A DNA stretch of 64,000 nt from Streptomyces halstedii (GTDB lineage Bacteria > Actinomycetota > Actinomycetes > Streptomycetales > Streptomycetaceae): NCBI GenBank assembly GCA_000720535.1, contig JOAZ01000006.1, forward strand, positions 62,001 to 126,000, in the 5' to 3' direction. The translations under genes were made by a program, and so were the position numbers. Under the pieces are notes generated by a model. The model worked only from the letters and a program-made list of their open reading frames with translations. It did no database searches and had not been told where the DNA came from. Shown here piece by piece: positions 41,976 to 51,092 of this stretch (position 1 is its first letter; every line of letters begins with the position of its first letter).

Positions 41976-43675
41976 ACGGGCACCTCCGTGGGGTCCAGCA
42001 GCTCCACCGGCACGGGGAGGTGCCGCGAGCGCAGCCACTCCCCCAGGGCCTTGGCCTGCGGGTCGAAGCGGGCCTGCGCGGCGACGCCCTCGCCGAGCAG
42101 CCCGCGCACGACGAAGTTCAACGCCCGCAGACCGGGCAGCACATGGCGTACGACGGTGAGCGGCGCGGTCTCGGGCAGCAGCGCGGTGAAGCGCTCGACG
42201 GTCAGTTCATGGGCCAGCCACCGCCAGGCGTCGTCGGTCCGCACCCAGACCCCCACGTTGGCGTCACCGCCCTTGTCGCCGCTGCGGGCCCCGGCGACCA
42301 GGCCGAGCGGCACGGTACGGGTGGCTCCGGCGGGCAGGGGCGCGGGCAGCGGCGGCGGGTCGACGGGGCTCAGCTCCCGGTGGCGCCGGGCGGCCGGGAC
42401 GCGCTCCCGCCGCCCGTCCGGCAGCACCGCCGTGTGCGCGACCTCGTCCGCCGGTACGGTCCCGGCCTCGAACACCCCGTAGGGGGCGCCCTTTCCGGGC
42501 GGGGCGGTGACGTGGAAGCCCGGATAGCTGCCGAGGGCCAGTTCGACGGCGGCCCCGGAGACGGCCCGGCCGACCGCCTCGGCGTCCTGGTCGCGGACGA
42601 CGAGCCGGAGCAGGGCGCTCGCCGTCTCCTCGGTGGGCGCGTCGGGCCGGTCGGTGCGGGCCAGCTCCCACCGCACCTCGGCGGGTACGCGTCCGGCGCG
42701 GTCGAGGGCGTCGGCGAACTGCTCCTTCACCAGCCGGGCCTTGGCCTCCATGTCGAGGCCGGTCAGCACGAAGACGACCTCGTTGCGCCAGCCGCCGAGC
42801 CGGGTGAGCCCGGTCTTCAGCGTGGCCGGCGGGGCCTCTCCCCGTACGCCGTCGATCCGCACCCGGTCCGGGCCGTCCTGGGTGAGGGTCACGGTGTCGA
42901 GCCGGGCGGTGACGTCGGGTCCCGCGTACCGGGCCCCGGCGGTCTCGTACACCAACTGGGCGGTGACGGTGCCGATGTCGACGACCCCGCCCGTGCCGGG
43001 GTGCTTGGTGACGACGCTCGACCCGTCCGGGTGGATCTCCGCGAGCGGGAAGCCGGGGCGCCGCACGTCGTGCTCGCCGAAGAACGCGTAGTTCCCCCCG
43101 GTGGCCTGGGTGCCGCACTCCAGCACATGGCCCGCGACGACGGCCCCGGCCAGCGCGTCCAGGTCGTCGGGGCCCCAGCCGAAGTGGGCGGCGGCGGGCC
43201 CGGTGACCAGGGCCGCGTCGGTGACCCGGCCGGTGACCACGACGTCGGCCCCGGCGCGCAGGCAGGCGGCGATCCCGGCACCGCCGAGGTAGGCGTTGGC
43301 GGTGAGACAGCCGTCCGGCACGGGGAGGGCGTCGCCCTCGACATGGGCGACGCGCACGGGCAGCCCGGCCTTCTCCGCGACCTCCCGTACCGCGTCGGCG
43401 AGCCCGGCCGGATTGAGGCCCCCGGCGTTGGTGACGATCCTGACGCCGCGTTCACGGGCGAGGTGGACGTTCTCCTCCCACTGCCGCAGGAAGGTGGAGG
43501 CGTAGCCACGCCGGGGGTCCTTGAGGCGGCCGCGGCCGAGGATCAGCATGGTCAGTTCGGCGAGGTAGTCCCCGGTGAGGACGTCCAGCGGGCCGCCGGT
43601 GAGCATCTCGCGTACGGCGTCGAAGCGGTCGCCGTAGAAGCCGGACGCGTTTCCGATCCGCAGCGGCTCCGTCAT
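41972..43675 (-). CDS. AtuA-like DUF1446 acyclic-terpene-utilisation family protein
   Basis: This encodes 567 aa from ATG 43675. The N-terminal part [40 protein letters not shown] and [17 protein letters not shown] is the DUF1446 signature found in AtuA of Pseudomonas citronellolis and aeruginosa. A C-terminal domain of about 110 residues ([22 protein letters not shown]) is the AtuA-linked extension. AtuA has no established activity, but it is required for growth on citronellol. Both ends overlap neighbouring genes by 4 bp. Confidence 0.88.
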
Positions 43676-44478
43676 CGCTCCCCCTTCGGGGTGCGCCCCG
43701 CTCCGGCCGGTCCGGCGAAGGCCTGCGCGATGTCCAGCCACCGGTCGGCGTCCGGCCCCACGGCGCGCAGGGCGAGGTCGTCGCGGTGGGCGCGCTGGGT
43801 GACCAGGAGGCAGAAGTCGAGCAGCGGACCGCTGACCCGCTGGCCGGCGTCCTCGGGCCCGTACACGACCATCTCGCCTTCCAGGCCCTTGAGTTCGACC
43901 CGGAAGGGCTCGGCGGGCGGCTGCTGTCCGCGTACGGCGTAGGCGTAGTCCCGGGCCCGCACCCCGATGCGGGCGACGTGCCGCAGCCGCGCGGTGGGCT
44001 GTCGGCGCACGCCGAACGCGTCGGCCACGTCCTGGCCGTGCGCCCAGGTCTCCATGAGCCGGGCGGTCGCCAACGAGGCGACACCCATGGGCGGCCCGTA
44101 CCAGGGGAATCTGGCCCCCGGCGGCGCCGCCCGCAGCGCCTCACGCAGCCGGGCCCGGCCCTCTCGCCACCGGAGGAGCAGATCCTCGGCGGGCAGCAGC
44201 TCCACGATCTCCCGGGCCGCCTCGTCGACGAACGCCTCCGGGCGCGCGAGCGCCTTCTCCACCTCGGCCGGGAAGGCGCCGGGGTCGGTGACGGCGGTCA
44301 GCGCGACCTCGTCGGTCCAGTTCAGATGGGCGATCTGGTGGGCGACGGTCCAGCCGTCGGCCGGGGTCGGCAGGGCCCACTCCTCCGCGCTCGCGCCGGC
44401 GACCAGCAGGTCCAGTTCCTCGCTCTCCTGACGCAGATCGTCGAGCACGGCGGCGGTCACGGCCGAAGCGTCGGACAC
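43672..44478 (-). CDS. TIGR03084-family DinB-like metal-binding protein
   Basis: This encodes 268 aa from GTG 44478 with GGGAG upstream. It starts [23 protein letters not shown] and carries [18 protein letters not shown] and [18 protein letters not shown], where histidines of a mycothiol-dependent or DinB four-helix metal site are visible. The family is tightly linked to acyl-CoA metabolism clusters in actinobacteria, role unknown. As the first gene of the cluster it follows the candidate operator at 44539. Confidence 0.82.
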   Translation of the reverse strand: MSDASAVTAAVLDDLRQESEELDLLVAGASAEEWALPTPADGWTVAHQIAHLNWTDEVALTAVTDPGAFPAEVEKALARPEAFVDEAAREIVELLPAEDLLLRWREGRARLREALRAAPPGARFPWYGPPMGVASLATARLMETWAHGQDVADAFGVRRQPTARLRHVARIGVRARDYAYAVRGQQPPAEPFRVELKGLEGEMVVYGPEDAGQRVSGPLLDFCLLVTQRAHRDDLALRAVGPDADRWLDIAQAFAGPAGAGRTPKGER

Positions 44479-44535
44479 GGTGCGCTCCCTCAGGGCGTGG
44501 CGGTGTGCCCCGGAGCATGCCAGCGCCCCGAAAAA

Positions 44536-44555
44536 CAAGCAAGCGTGCTTGCATG
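44536..44555. promoter_or_regulatory. Palindromic TetR-type operator upstream of the acyl-CoA cluster
   Basis: GCAAGC-GT-GCTTGC (44539-44552) is a 6-bp dyad with a 2-nt centre, inside the wider CAAGCAAGCGTGCTTGCATG. It lies 61 bp upstream of the first start codon of the minus-strand cluster, in an AT-rich patch (AAAAACAAG and ATTTTTTT) unlike the rest. The cluster ends with a TetR gene, so this is the obvious candidate operator. Confidence 0.6.
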
Positions 44556-44599
44556 ATTTTTTTAGGAACCCGGGCCGGGAGCGGGGCCGGAGGGCGGGG

Positions 44600-44750
44600 A
44601 GGCCGGAGGCCGGTGCGGCCAGTTCCGCACGCCCGGCCGGTCAGCCCCACAGGTCCGGCCGGTCCCCGCAAGCCCGGCCGGTCAGCGCCACAGGTCCGGC
44701 CGGTCAGTTCCGCAAGCCCGGCCGATCCCGAGAGGCCGGGCCGATCCCCA
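44600..44750. repeat. Degenerate GCCCGGCCGG repeats
   Basis: The element GCAAGCCCGGCCG occurs at about 44668 and 44712, and GGCCGGTCAG(C/T)-CCACAGGTCC at about 44635 and 44680, giving a roughly 45-bp higher-order repeat. It lies between the cluster promoter and the short ORF and has no coding signal. Confidence 0.55.
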
Positions 44751-44758
44751 CAGAGGGG

Positions 44759-44926
44759 TCAGTCCCCCCGTTCGCCCTCCGCCTGGGACGGCTGGGTCCT
44801 CGGGGTGTCGGGGTGGACCTCGGACGCCCGGCCGCGTTCCGCGGCGTCGTCGCGTTCGCCCTCGGCCTGTGAGGGAGTGTGCGCGTACAGGCCGTCGTAT
44901 CCGTCAGTGTCCTTCTCGGTTCCCAC
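44759..44926 (-). CDS. Short acidic protein, 55 aa
   Basis: The frame from GTG 44926 to the stop at 44759 encodes 55 residues (MGTEKDTDGYDGLYAHTPSQ at the N-terminus), with two copies of SQAEGER (about residues 18 and 47). It has a strong GGAAGGAGG ribosome site, and its start lies 23 nt inside the end of the EamA gene on the same strand, so translation is probably coupled. Codon third positions are GC-rich throughout. It is soluble, acidic and of unknown function. Confidence 0.65.
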   Translation of the reverse strand: MGTEKDTDGYDGLYAHTPSQAEGERDDAAERGRASEVHPDTPRTQPSQAEGERGD

Positions 44927-45965
44927 GGACAGGCCTCCTTCCTCGGCTCGTCCCCTTCTCCATCCTCCCCCGCCGGGCCGTGGCCCGCACCGCGCCCATG
45001 CTGGCGCCGACGACCAGGGCGATGGCCAGGGCGTCCGTCATGGAGAGCGCCTGGTCCAGGATGAGGAAGCCCGCCATGGCGGCGATGGCGGGCTCCAGGC
45101 TCATCAAGACCGCGAAGGTGGGGGCGGGGAGCCGGCGCAGGGCCATGAGTTCCAGCGTGTACGGGAGGACCGAGCTGAGCAGCGCCACGGCCGCGCCCAG
45201 GCCCAGGGTGGAGGGGACCAGCAGCTTCGAGCCGGACTCCATGACGCCCAGCGGCAGCGAGAGGACCGCCGCCACCGCCAGGGCGAGGGCCAGCCCGTCC
45301 GCCTGCGGGAAGCGGCGGCCGGTGCGGGCGCTGAAGACGATGTACGCCGCCCACATCGCGCCCGCCGCAAGGGCGTAGGCCGCCCCGACCGGGTCCAGCC
45401 CGTCGAAGCCCGCCCCGGCTTCCCGGCCCTGCCCGAACAGCGAAGGCCCCATCCCGCTGAGGAGGACGACCCCGCAGAGCGCCAGCCCCGCCCAGACCAG
45501 GTTGAGGAGACGACGGGACGCCACGACGGACAGGACCAGCGGGCCCAGCACCTCCAGGGTGACGGCGGCGCCCAGCGGGATACGGTCGGCGGCCTGGTAG
45601 AAGAGCGTGTTCATGGCGCCCATCGCCACGCCGAACGCGAGCACCGTGCCCCAGTCCGCGCGCGAGTGGCCCCGCAAGGACGGGCGGCAGACGACCAGGA
45701 GCACGAGCGCCGCGGCGGCCAGCCGCAGCGTCACCACGCCCAGCGCGCCCGCCCTCGGCATCAGCAGAACCGCGACGGCCGCCCCGAACTGGACGGAGAG
45801 CCCGCCCGCGACCACCAGAGCGACCGGCCCGAGCGTCGTCCGGCGCGCGTCGCCGCGTCCGGGCCCGCCGCGCCCCGGGCCGCCGTGGCCCGTTCCGTCG
45901 AGCGCGGCCACCGCCTCGGGTACGCCGACGGCCGCCGTCGGTGCGGCACTGCGCGAGTCGTTCAC
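44904..45965 (-). CDS. EamA/DMT-family transporter
   Basis: This encodes 353 aa from GTG 45965, with GGTCCAGG upstream. After a Gly/Arg-rich N-terminal stretch there are ten hydrophobic segments in two five-helix EamA halves, the first starting LGPVALVVAGGLSVQFGAAVAVLLM and the second LDPVGAAYALAAGAMWAAYIVFSA. The AAYIVFSARTGRR region and the absence of other domains fit metabolite exporters such as RhtA. The divergent LysR regulator at 46081 probably controls it. Confidence 0.88.
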   Translation of the reverse strand: MNDSRSAAPTAAVGVPEAVAALDGTGHGGPGRGGPGRGDARRTTLGPVALVVAGGLSVQFGAAVAVLLMPRAGALGVVTLRLAAAALVLLVVCRPSLRGHSRADWGTVLAFGVAMGAMNTLFYQAADRIPLGAAVTLEVLGPLVLSVVASRRLLNLVWAGLALCGVVLLSGMGPSLFGQGREAGAGFDGLDPVGAAYALAAGAMWAAYIVFSARTGRRFPQADGLALALAVAAVLSLPLGVMESGSKLLVPSTLGLGAAVALLSSVLPYTLELMALRRLPAPTFAVLMSLEPAIAAMAGFLILDQALSMTDALAIALVVGASMGAVRATARRGRMEKGTSRGRRPVRGNREGH

Positions 45966-46047
45966 GGGGACCTGGACCTTTCGGGACGTCGGCTGGAGGC
46001 GGGGAACACCCAGGGCACACGGTAGAGACCGGCGCGCGCCAAGTGAA

Positions 46048-46066
46048 ATGCCTGATGTGCTCGCAT
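46048..46066. promoter_or_regulatory. Dyad in the EamA/LysR divergent region
   Basis: ATGC (46048-46051) and GCAT (46063-46066) flank 11 nt (TGC-N11-GCA), reminiscent of a LysR binding site. It sits between the two divergent starts and next to a CATTAT (46064-46069) that may be a -10 box. Confidence 0.35.
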
Positions 46067-46080
46067 TATGCTCCTCACGC

Positions 46081-46968
46081 ATGAACTCCCCCCACCACTC
46101 AGGACGCGGCGTCGAACTCAGACATCTGCGGGCGTTCCTGGCCGTCGCCGACGAGGGCAACGTCACCCGGGCCGCCGCCCGGCTGGGCCTGAGCCAGCCC
46201 GTCGTCTCCCGTACGCTCGCCGCGCTGGAGGACCGCCTCGGTGTCCGGCTGGTCGACCGGTCCACCCACCATCTGGAGCTCACGCCCGAGGGCGCCGTCT
46301 TCCGGGACAAGGCCGCCCTCGCGGTCGCGGCTTTCGACGACGCCGTCGAACCCGGCCGTCCGAGCCCCCGCCCGCTGAGGCTCGGGCACGCCTGGTCGGC
46401 GCTCGGCCCGTACACCACTCCCCTGCTGCGCACCTGGCAGCGGCGGTGCCCGCAGACCCCGCTGGAGCTGCGGCGCGTCGACGACCGTACGGCCGGTCTC
46501 ACGCGCGGCGAGGTGGACGCGGCGGTGCTGCGCGGGCCGGTGGAGACCCCGGGAGTCGTCACCGAGGTGCTGTACGCCGAAGGCCGGGTGGCCGCTGTCG
46601 CCGCCGACGGGCCGCTCGCCGCACACGCCTCGCTGCGCCTCGCCGACCTCACCGGCGAGGCCGTCGTCCTGAACACCGTCTCCGGCACCACCACCCTGGA
46701 CCTGTGGCCCCCGGACGCCCGGCCCGCCGCCACGCTCACCGTCGCCAACACCGACGACTGGCTGACCGCCATCGCGGCCGGCCGGGGCGTCGGGGTCTCG
46801 GGCAGTTCCACCGCCGGGACCCATCCGCACGCCGGGGTCGTCTACCGGCCCCTGGAGGACGCCCCACCGCTGCCCGTCCTGCTGGCCCGCCGGGACGGCC
46901 CGGCCCACCCCGCCCTGCCCGAACTGCTGGGGCTCATCCGGGAGATCGTCACCTGGGACGGCGAGTGA
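46081..46968 (+). CDS. LysR-family transcriptional regulator
   Basis: This encodes 295 aa from ATG 46081. The LysR DNA-binding domain is VELRHLRAFLAVADEGNVTRAAARLGLSQPVVSRTLAALEDRLGVRLVDRSTHHLELTPEG (residues 11-70). The effector domain follows with two alpha/beta subdomains. No ribosome site is visible ahead of ATG 46081, so it may be translated from a very short leader. It is divergent from the EamA transporter, the standard exporter-regulator layout. Confidence 0.92.
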   Translation: MNSPHHSGRGVELRHLRAFLAVADEGNVTRAAARLGLSQPVVSRTLAALEDRLGVRLVDRSTHHLELTPEGAVFRDKAALAVAAFDDAVEPGRPSPRPLRLGHAWSALGPYTTPLLRTWQRRCPQTPLELRRVDDRTAGLTRGEVDAAVLRGPVETPGVVTEVLYAEGRVAAVAADGPLAAHASLRLADLTGEAVVLNTVSGTTTLDLWPPDARPAATLTVANTDDWLTAIAAGRGVGVSGSSTAGTHPHAGVVYRPLEDAPPLPVLLARRDGPAHPALPELLGLIREIVTWDGE

Positions 46969-47040
46969 GAGCGTTCCGTACGGCTACGGGGACCGTCTGA
47001 CACCGGGGCGCGCCTGACGGACGGGCCGGTACGGGACACG

Positions 47041-47109
47041 GGGTCCGGGACGGGCACGGGGTCCGGGACGGGCACGGGGTCCGGGACGGGCACGGGGTCC
47101 GGGACGGGG
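47041..47109. repeat. 18-bp tandem repeat, three full copies and a partial one
   Basis: The unit GGGTCCGGGACGGGCACG is repeated exactly at 47041-47058, 47059-47076 and 47077-47094, and partly at 47095-47109. It lies in the 255-bp gap between the LysR gene and the LCP gene, which has no other content except GACCGGCGGCCGG repeats near 47140-47175. Confidence 0.85.
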
Positions 47110-47223
47110 CCGGACGCGGCGAACGCGGCGGGCGGGACCGGGACCGGCGGCCGGGACCGGCGGCCGGCCGGGACACGCCGGCCGACACGGAGTTCGCGGT
47201 CCCGTCCCCGTCCCCCGTCCCCG

Positions 47224-49041
47224 CTACTGCGCGCAGACCTGCTTGTCTCCCCCGACGCGCTGGATCTCGTCCGGTGCCTTCCGCGGGGCGCTCAGCGGGG
47301 TGCCCGCTTCCACGAAGTCGGGGCCAAGGGTCAGGACCATCGGGTCCCGCTCGCCCGCGTCCGTCGTCGTCGGCTTCAGTGCCGACGCCGACAGGCCCAT
47401 CATGTCGGCCAGCCGGCGCGCCTGGTCGGCCTGGTTGGGGGCGTAGACGAGCTGGGTCTTCTTGACGTTCTCCGGGGCGTTCGACTTGTTCGTGGACTTC
47501 AGTACGCCTTGCTTGTTCTGGAGCCAGTCCAGGGCGTTCTGCGCGGAGCCGGACGGGGCGCCGCCGTTGTAGACGTCCACCCGCACGTCCGCGGGCTCCG
47601 CCATCTCACCCTTGAGCTTCGCGGCTTCCTTCTCCTTGGCGGCGGCCTTCTTCTGGGCGGCGACCTCGGTGAAGGAGACGTCCTCGCGCATCATCGAGAA
47701 GACCTGCGGGGCCTTGTTCCTGTCGAGGACGACGGACGCCTTGTCCTCCGGGTTGTCCAGCACCGGCACCGTGGTGAACGTGATGTTCTTCGAGTCGACC
47801 GAGGCCAGTTCCATGCCGAGCTTGCGCAACTCGTTGATGTCACCGATCTTGTCGTCGACCGTGAGCGCCTTGGTGCCCGCCTCCGCCAGGGTCCACATCT
47901 TGGTGGGGCTGGTCAGGGTGTCGTTGGACTTGAGCTTGCGCATCAGCGAACTCAGGAACTGCTGCTGGAGTTCGATACGGCTCAGGTCGCTGCCGAATCC
48001 GACGGAATAGCGGGTGCGCAGGAACGACAGCGCCTCCTCGCCCTGGAGGTTGTGCTCGCCCTTCGTGAGGTTCAGATGGGACTTGGAGTCGTTGATGTCC
48101 TTGGCCAGGCAGACGTCCACCCCGCCGACCGCGGTGGACAGGGTCTTGACCGCGTTGAAGTCGGCCACCATGAAGTGGTCGACCTCCAGGCCGGTGAGCT
48201 CGGTGACGGTGCGCATCGTGCAGCTGGGCGTCCGGTCGAACTGCCCGAGGCTCGTGTTGAAGCGCTGGCCCTCGGTGCCGGGGATGGTCTTCGTCGTACC
48301 GTCGTCCTGCGCGGTCGGGCAGTCCGGGACGGTCGCTATCAGGTCGCGCGGAATGCTCAGCGCGGTGGCGTTGGTACGGTCCTTGGAGACGTGGAAGAGG
48401 ATCGTGGTGTCGGCGTGCCCGACGCTCTCCTTGTCCCCGTAGCCCTCGTTGCCCTTGCCGGTCCGCTTGTCGGTCCCGATCACCAGGACGTTGATGGGCC
48501 GGTCCTTGCTGAAGCCGCCGGTCCCGGCGCCGTCGCTGGAGACGGCGGTGATGTTGCCGTTGAAGTGCCGGTACGCCAGATAGCCCGCCGTGGCGGTGCC
48601 CACCAGCAGGAACGCCAGCACGCCTCCCGTCCAGACCAGGGCCTTCTTCTTCCCGGACTTACCGGACTTCCTGGACTTCGTCCTGCGCCGCCCCGTCGCC
48701 GCGGCGGCGCCCCGGGCTCCCGCCCGGCCGCCGCCCGGCCCGCGCTCGGACGGCGACTCGCTCCGCCCGGTTCCCCTGCGGCCACCGCGCTGGCCCGGTA
48801 CGGCGGCGCGCTCGTCCGCGGGCGGGGTGCCGGGCGCCTGCTCGCGGCGGGAGGACGGCGCCGCGGCCCTGGTCGCGGACGCGCCGGACGAGGACGGTGC
48901 GGCGGAGGGGGAACCGGACGCCGACGGCGCTCGCCCTGCGGAGGGGGTCAGTCGCAGTTCGTAATCGCCGGTGTCCGGATTGAGTACCCACTGGTCTGCG
49001 GGGTCGATGCCCTCGTCCCGCCCACGGCCTTGCGCGTCCAC
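47224..49041 (-). CDS. LytR-CpsA-Psr (LCP) family cell-wall glycopolymer ligase
   Basis: This encodes 605 aa from GTG 49041. The N-terminal 145 residues are cytoplasmic, disordered and basic, starting with ADQWVLNPDTGDYELRLTPS, which I know from other streptomycete LCP proteins. One membrane helix follows (KKKALVWTGGVLAFLLVGTATAGYLAY, about 140-165). The LCP domain (about 185-390) has INVLVIGTDKR, GHADTTILFHVSKDRTNATALSIPRDLIATVP and FNAVKTLSTAVGGVDVCLA. A LytR_C domain ends the protein (about 500-590). It attaches teichoic-acid or other polymers to peptidoglycan outside the cell. Confidence 0.93.
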   Translation of the reverse strand: MDAQGRGRDEGIDPADQWVLNPDTGDYELRLTPSAGRAPSASGSPSAAPSSSGASATRAAAPSSRREQAPGTPPADERAAVPGQRGGRRGTGRSESPSERGPGGGRAGARGAAAATGRRRTKSRKSGKSGKKKALVWTGGVLAFLLVGTATAGYLAYRHFNGNITAVSSDGAGTGGFSKDRPINVLVIGTDKRTGKGNEGYGDKESVGHADTTILFHVSKDRTNATALSIPRDLIATVPDCPTAQDDGTTKTIPGTEGQRFNTSLGQFDRTPSCTMRTVTELTGLEVDHFMVADFNAVKTLSTAVGGVDVCLAKDINDSKSHLNLTKGEHNLQGEEALSFLRTRYSVGFGSDLSRIELQQQFLSSLMRKLKSNDTLTSPTKMWTLAEAGTKALTVDDKIGDINELRKLGMELASVDSKNITFTTVPVLDNPEDKASVVLDRNKAPQVFSMMREDVSFTEVAAQKKAAAKEKEAAKLKGEMAEPADVRVDVYNGGAPSGSAQNALDWLQNKQGVLKSTNKSNAPENVKKTQLVYAPNQADQARRLADMMGLSASALKPTTTDAGERDPMVLTLGPDFVEAGTPLSAPRKAPDEIQRVGGDKQVCAQ

Positions 49042-49478
49042 GGTTGCCTGCGTCCTCCGTCGGGACCACGCGGCGTCTCCCCCTCAAGACGCCCGCGGTG
49101 TGTCTTACGGCAGTGCCGCGACCTGGGGGGTCGGCTGCACCGGAGCGCTCAGACTAGTCGCCCACCCGCCCTCAGGCGACGATCGTGACAAATCCAGCTC
49201 CGCACAGACGACATATCGCCATATTCGCTACTGCTTCACCACGGGCATCCGTCGCCCCGACCTGCCGCACCTCTCAGAAATCCCCATCACCGCCCTCTTT
49301 GAGACAGATTTCAAATAGAAGTGGCCACATGAGATCCCCAAACGAGACGTCAATTCTCCTATAGTTGCCGTTACTTGATCAGGAACAATCAGCTCCAGTT
49401 GCGGATCATTCACCGCGACCGCACCGAAGCACCTGGATCATCACCGACCCCGAACCGTCCGCCCTCCGAGGACTCCGA
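49042..49478. other. 437-bp divergent region before the conservon
   Basis: This holds the promoters of the LCP gene and the conservon. It is AT-rich for this genome between 49200 and 49420, with TATAGT (49360-49365) as a possible -10 box for cvnA. A 61-codon minus-strand frame (49228-49413) overlaps the promoter, lacks a ribosome site, and is probably not a gene. Confidence 0.5.
49360..49365 (+). promoter_or_regulatory. Possible -10 element of the conservon promoter
   Basis: TATAGT resembles a vegetative -10 box. The upstream -35 region is not convincing. It overlaps an alternative TTG start at 49365, which argues for a downstream translation start. Confidence 0.35.
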
Positions 49479-51092
49479 TTGCGCCCTTCACCCCGGCCGA
49501 CCGCATTCGCCCTGCTGATCTCGGCAGCCGTCACCGGTTCCCTGTGTCTGTGGGCGGTCGCCTCGGCGCCCGCCTCGGTACGGACGCCCCTGTCCTGGGG
49601 AGCGGGCTCCGCGGCCCTCGTGCTGAGCGTCTCCGTGGCCGTCACCGTCCACACCCTGGCCAAGGCGCGCGTGCTGCGGGCCCTGCGCGCCTCGGACGCC
49701 GAACGCTTCACCGCCGAGACCTCGCGTCTCGTCTCGTCCTCCGCCGCCGAGGCCCAGCGCTTCACCGCGGAGACGGCCCGTATCAGGGCGGCAGCCGCCG
49801 CGGAGACCGCCCGGGTCACCGCCGAGGCCGCCGAACAGGTCGCCGCCACGACGGCCGGGGCCGAGGCCGAGCACGCCCGCCTCACGGCGGACAACGCCCG
49901 GCTCACCGAACGCGCCCGGCGCAGCGAGACCGAACGCTCCGCCGCCGTCGCCGCCTGCGCCAACGCCGCGGGCCGTATGCAGGCGCTGGCCACCGGCATG
50001 CTGGCCGACCTGCGGGAGATGGAGCACCGGCACACCTCCGAGGAGGTCCTGGCCGACCTGCTGCACCTGGACCACCGCACCGCCCAGGCGGGCCGGCTCG
50101 CCGACTCCGTCGCGGTGCTGACCGGCGCGCGCTCCGGGCGCCGCTGGGCGAAGCCGATCGTGATGGAGTCGATCCTGCGCGGCGCGATGGGCCGCATCGG
50201 CGGCTACCAGCGCATCCGCCTGCACTCCACCAGCGACGTGGCGATCGCCGGGCACGCCGCCGAAGGCGTCATGCACGCCCTGGCGGAGCTGCTCGACAAC
50301 GCGGCCAACTTCTCGCCGCCCACCGCCGAAGTGCATGTGTACGTCGAGGAGGTCCCGGCCGGGGTCGTCATCACCGTCGAGGACAGCGGCCTGGTGATGA
50401 GCGAGGTGCAACTGCGCCGCGCCGACCGCTCCGTGTCGGGCCGCAACCAGGACCTCACCGGTCTCTCCGGGACCCGCCTCGGCCTGGCGGTGGTCGGCCG
50501 GCTGGCCCGTAAGCACGGGCTGACCGTCTCCTTCCGGCCTTCGGCGCGCGGCGGCACCGGCGCGCTGATGATGCTGCCCCAGGAGCTGATCTCCCGGGGC
50601 GCCCTCCCGCCCGGCCCGCCCGTACCGGCCCCCGCGGCCCGCCCGGAACCGGAGCCGGTCCACGCGTCGGCCCGCCCCGTGGACTCCGCGCCCGGGCAGG
50701 GGGCCCCGCGCCAGGACGCCCCCGTGCACGCCTCCGGAAACGCGCCCGGCAGCTCCCCCGGCGACGCCCCCCGAAACGACCCCGCGCACGCCCCCCGCGA
50801 CGCCTCCGGGAACGCCCCCGGCGACACCTCCGGACACGCCTCCGCGAACGCCCGTGAGAACGCCTCCGAATCGACCGGATCCGTCCCGCGGTTCGGCGAG
50901 AGCGGCCTGCCCAAGCGCCGCCGCGGCCGCACCCTGGCCGCCGCCGAAGCCCGTAACGGCAATGCCACACCCGGCGGTGCCGACTCCCCCCGGCCCCGTA
51001 CCACCGACCCGAAGGTGCAGGCGGCACGCTTCAGCACCTTCAGTCAGGCGGTCCGGGCCAACTCCCCGAACCCGGAAGGCAACACCCGATGA
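49479..51092 (+). CDS. cvnA: CvnA sensor: membrane protein with GHKL ATPase domain
   Basis: This encodes 537 aa from TTG 49479, behind CGAGGA; the frame is open from 49365, so the start is uncertain. Two membrane helices lie near residues 8-30 and 42-62, followed by an Ala/Thr-rich coiled coil (AETARIRAAAAAETARVTAEAAEQ). An ATPase domain has the N box ELLDNAANFSPP and GLSGTRLGLAVVGRLARKHG. There is no HisKA dimer domain with a phosphorylated histidine. The C-terminal 150 residues are a Pro/Ser/Asn-rich tail. CvnA proteins sit in the membrane and assemble with CvnB, C and D into a heterocomplex like a G-protein-coupled system. Confidence 0.88.
   Translation: MRPSPRPTAFALLISAAVTGSLCLWAVASAPASVRTPLSWGAGSAALVLSVSVAVTVHTLAKARVLRALRASDAERFTAETSRLVSSSAAEAQRFTAETARIRAAAAAETARVTAEAAEQVAATTAGAEAEHARLTADNARLTERARRSETERSAAVAACANAAGRMQALATGMLADLREMEHRHTSEEVLADLLHLDHRTAQAGRLADSVAVLTGARSGRRWAKPIVMESILRGAMGRIGGYQRIRLHSTSDVAIAGHAAEGVMHALAELLDNAANFSPPTAEVHVYVEEVPAGVVITVEDSGLVMSEVQLRRADRSVSGRNQDLTGLSGTRLGLAVVGRLARKHGLTVSFRPSARGGTGALMMLPQELISRGALPPGPPVPAPAARPEPEPVHASARPVDSAPGQGAPRQDAPVHASGNAPGSSPGDAPRNDPAHAPRDASGNAPGDTSGHASANARENASESTGSVPRFGESGLPKRRRGRTLAAAEARNGNATPGGADSPRPRTTDPKVQAARFSTFSQAVRANSPNPEGNTR

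Noticed and set aside
44505-46025. 506-codon plus-strand frame antisense to the EamA gene
   Set aside because: Composition of a shadow; the EamA gene on the other strand has clear membrane helices.
49228-49413. 61-codon minus-strand frame before cvnA
   Set aside because: It overlaps the likely conservon promoter, has no ribosome site and no recognisable family.
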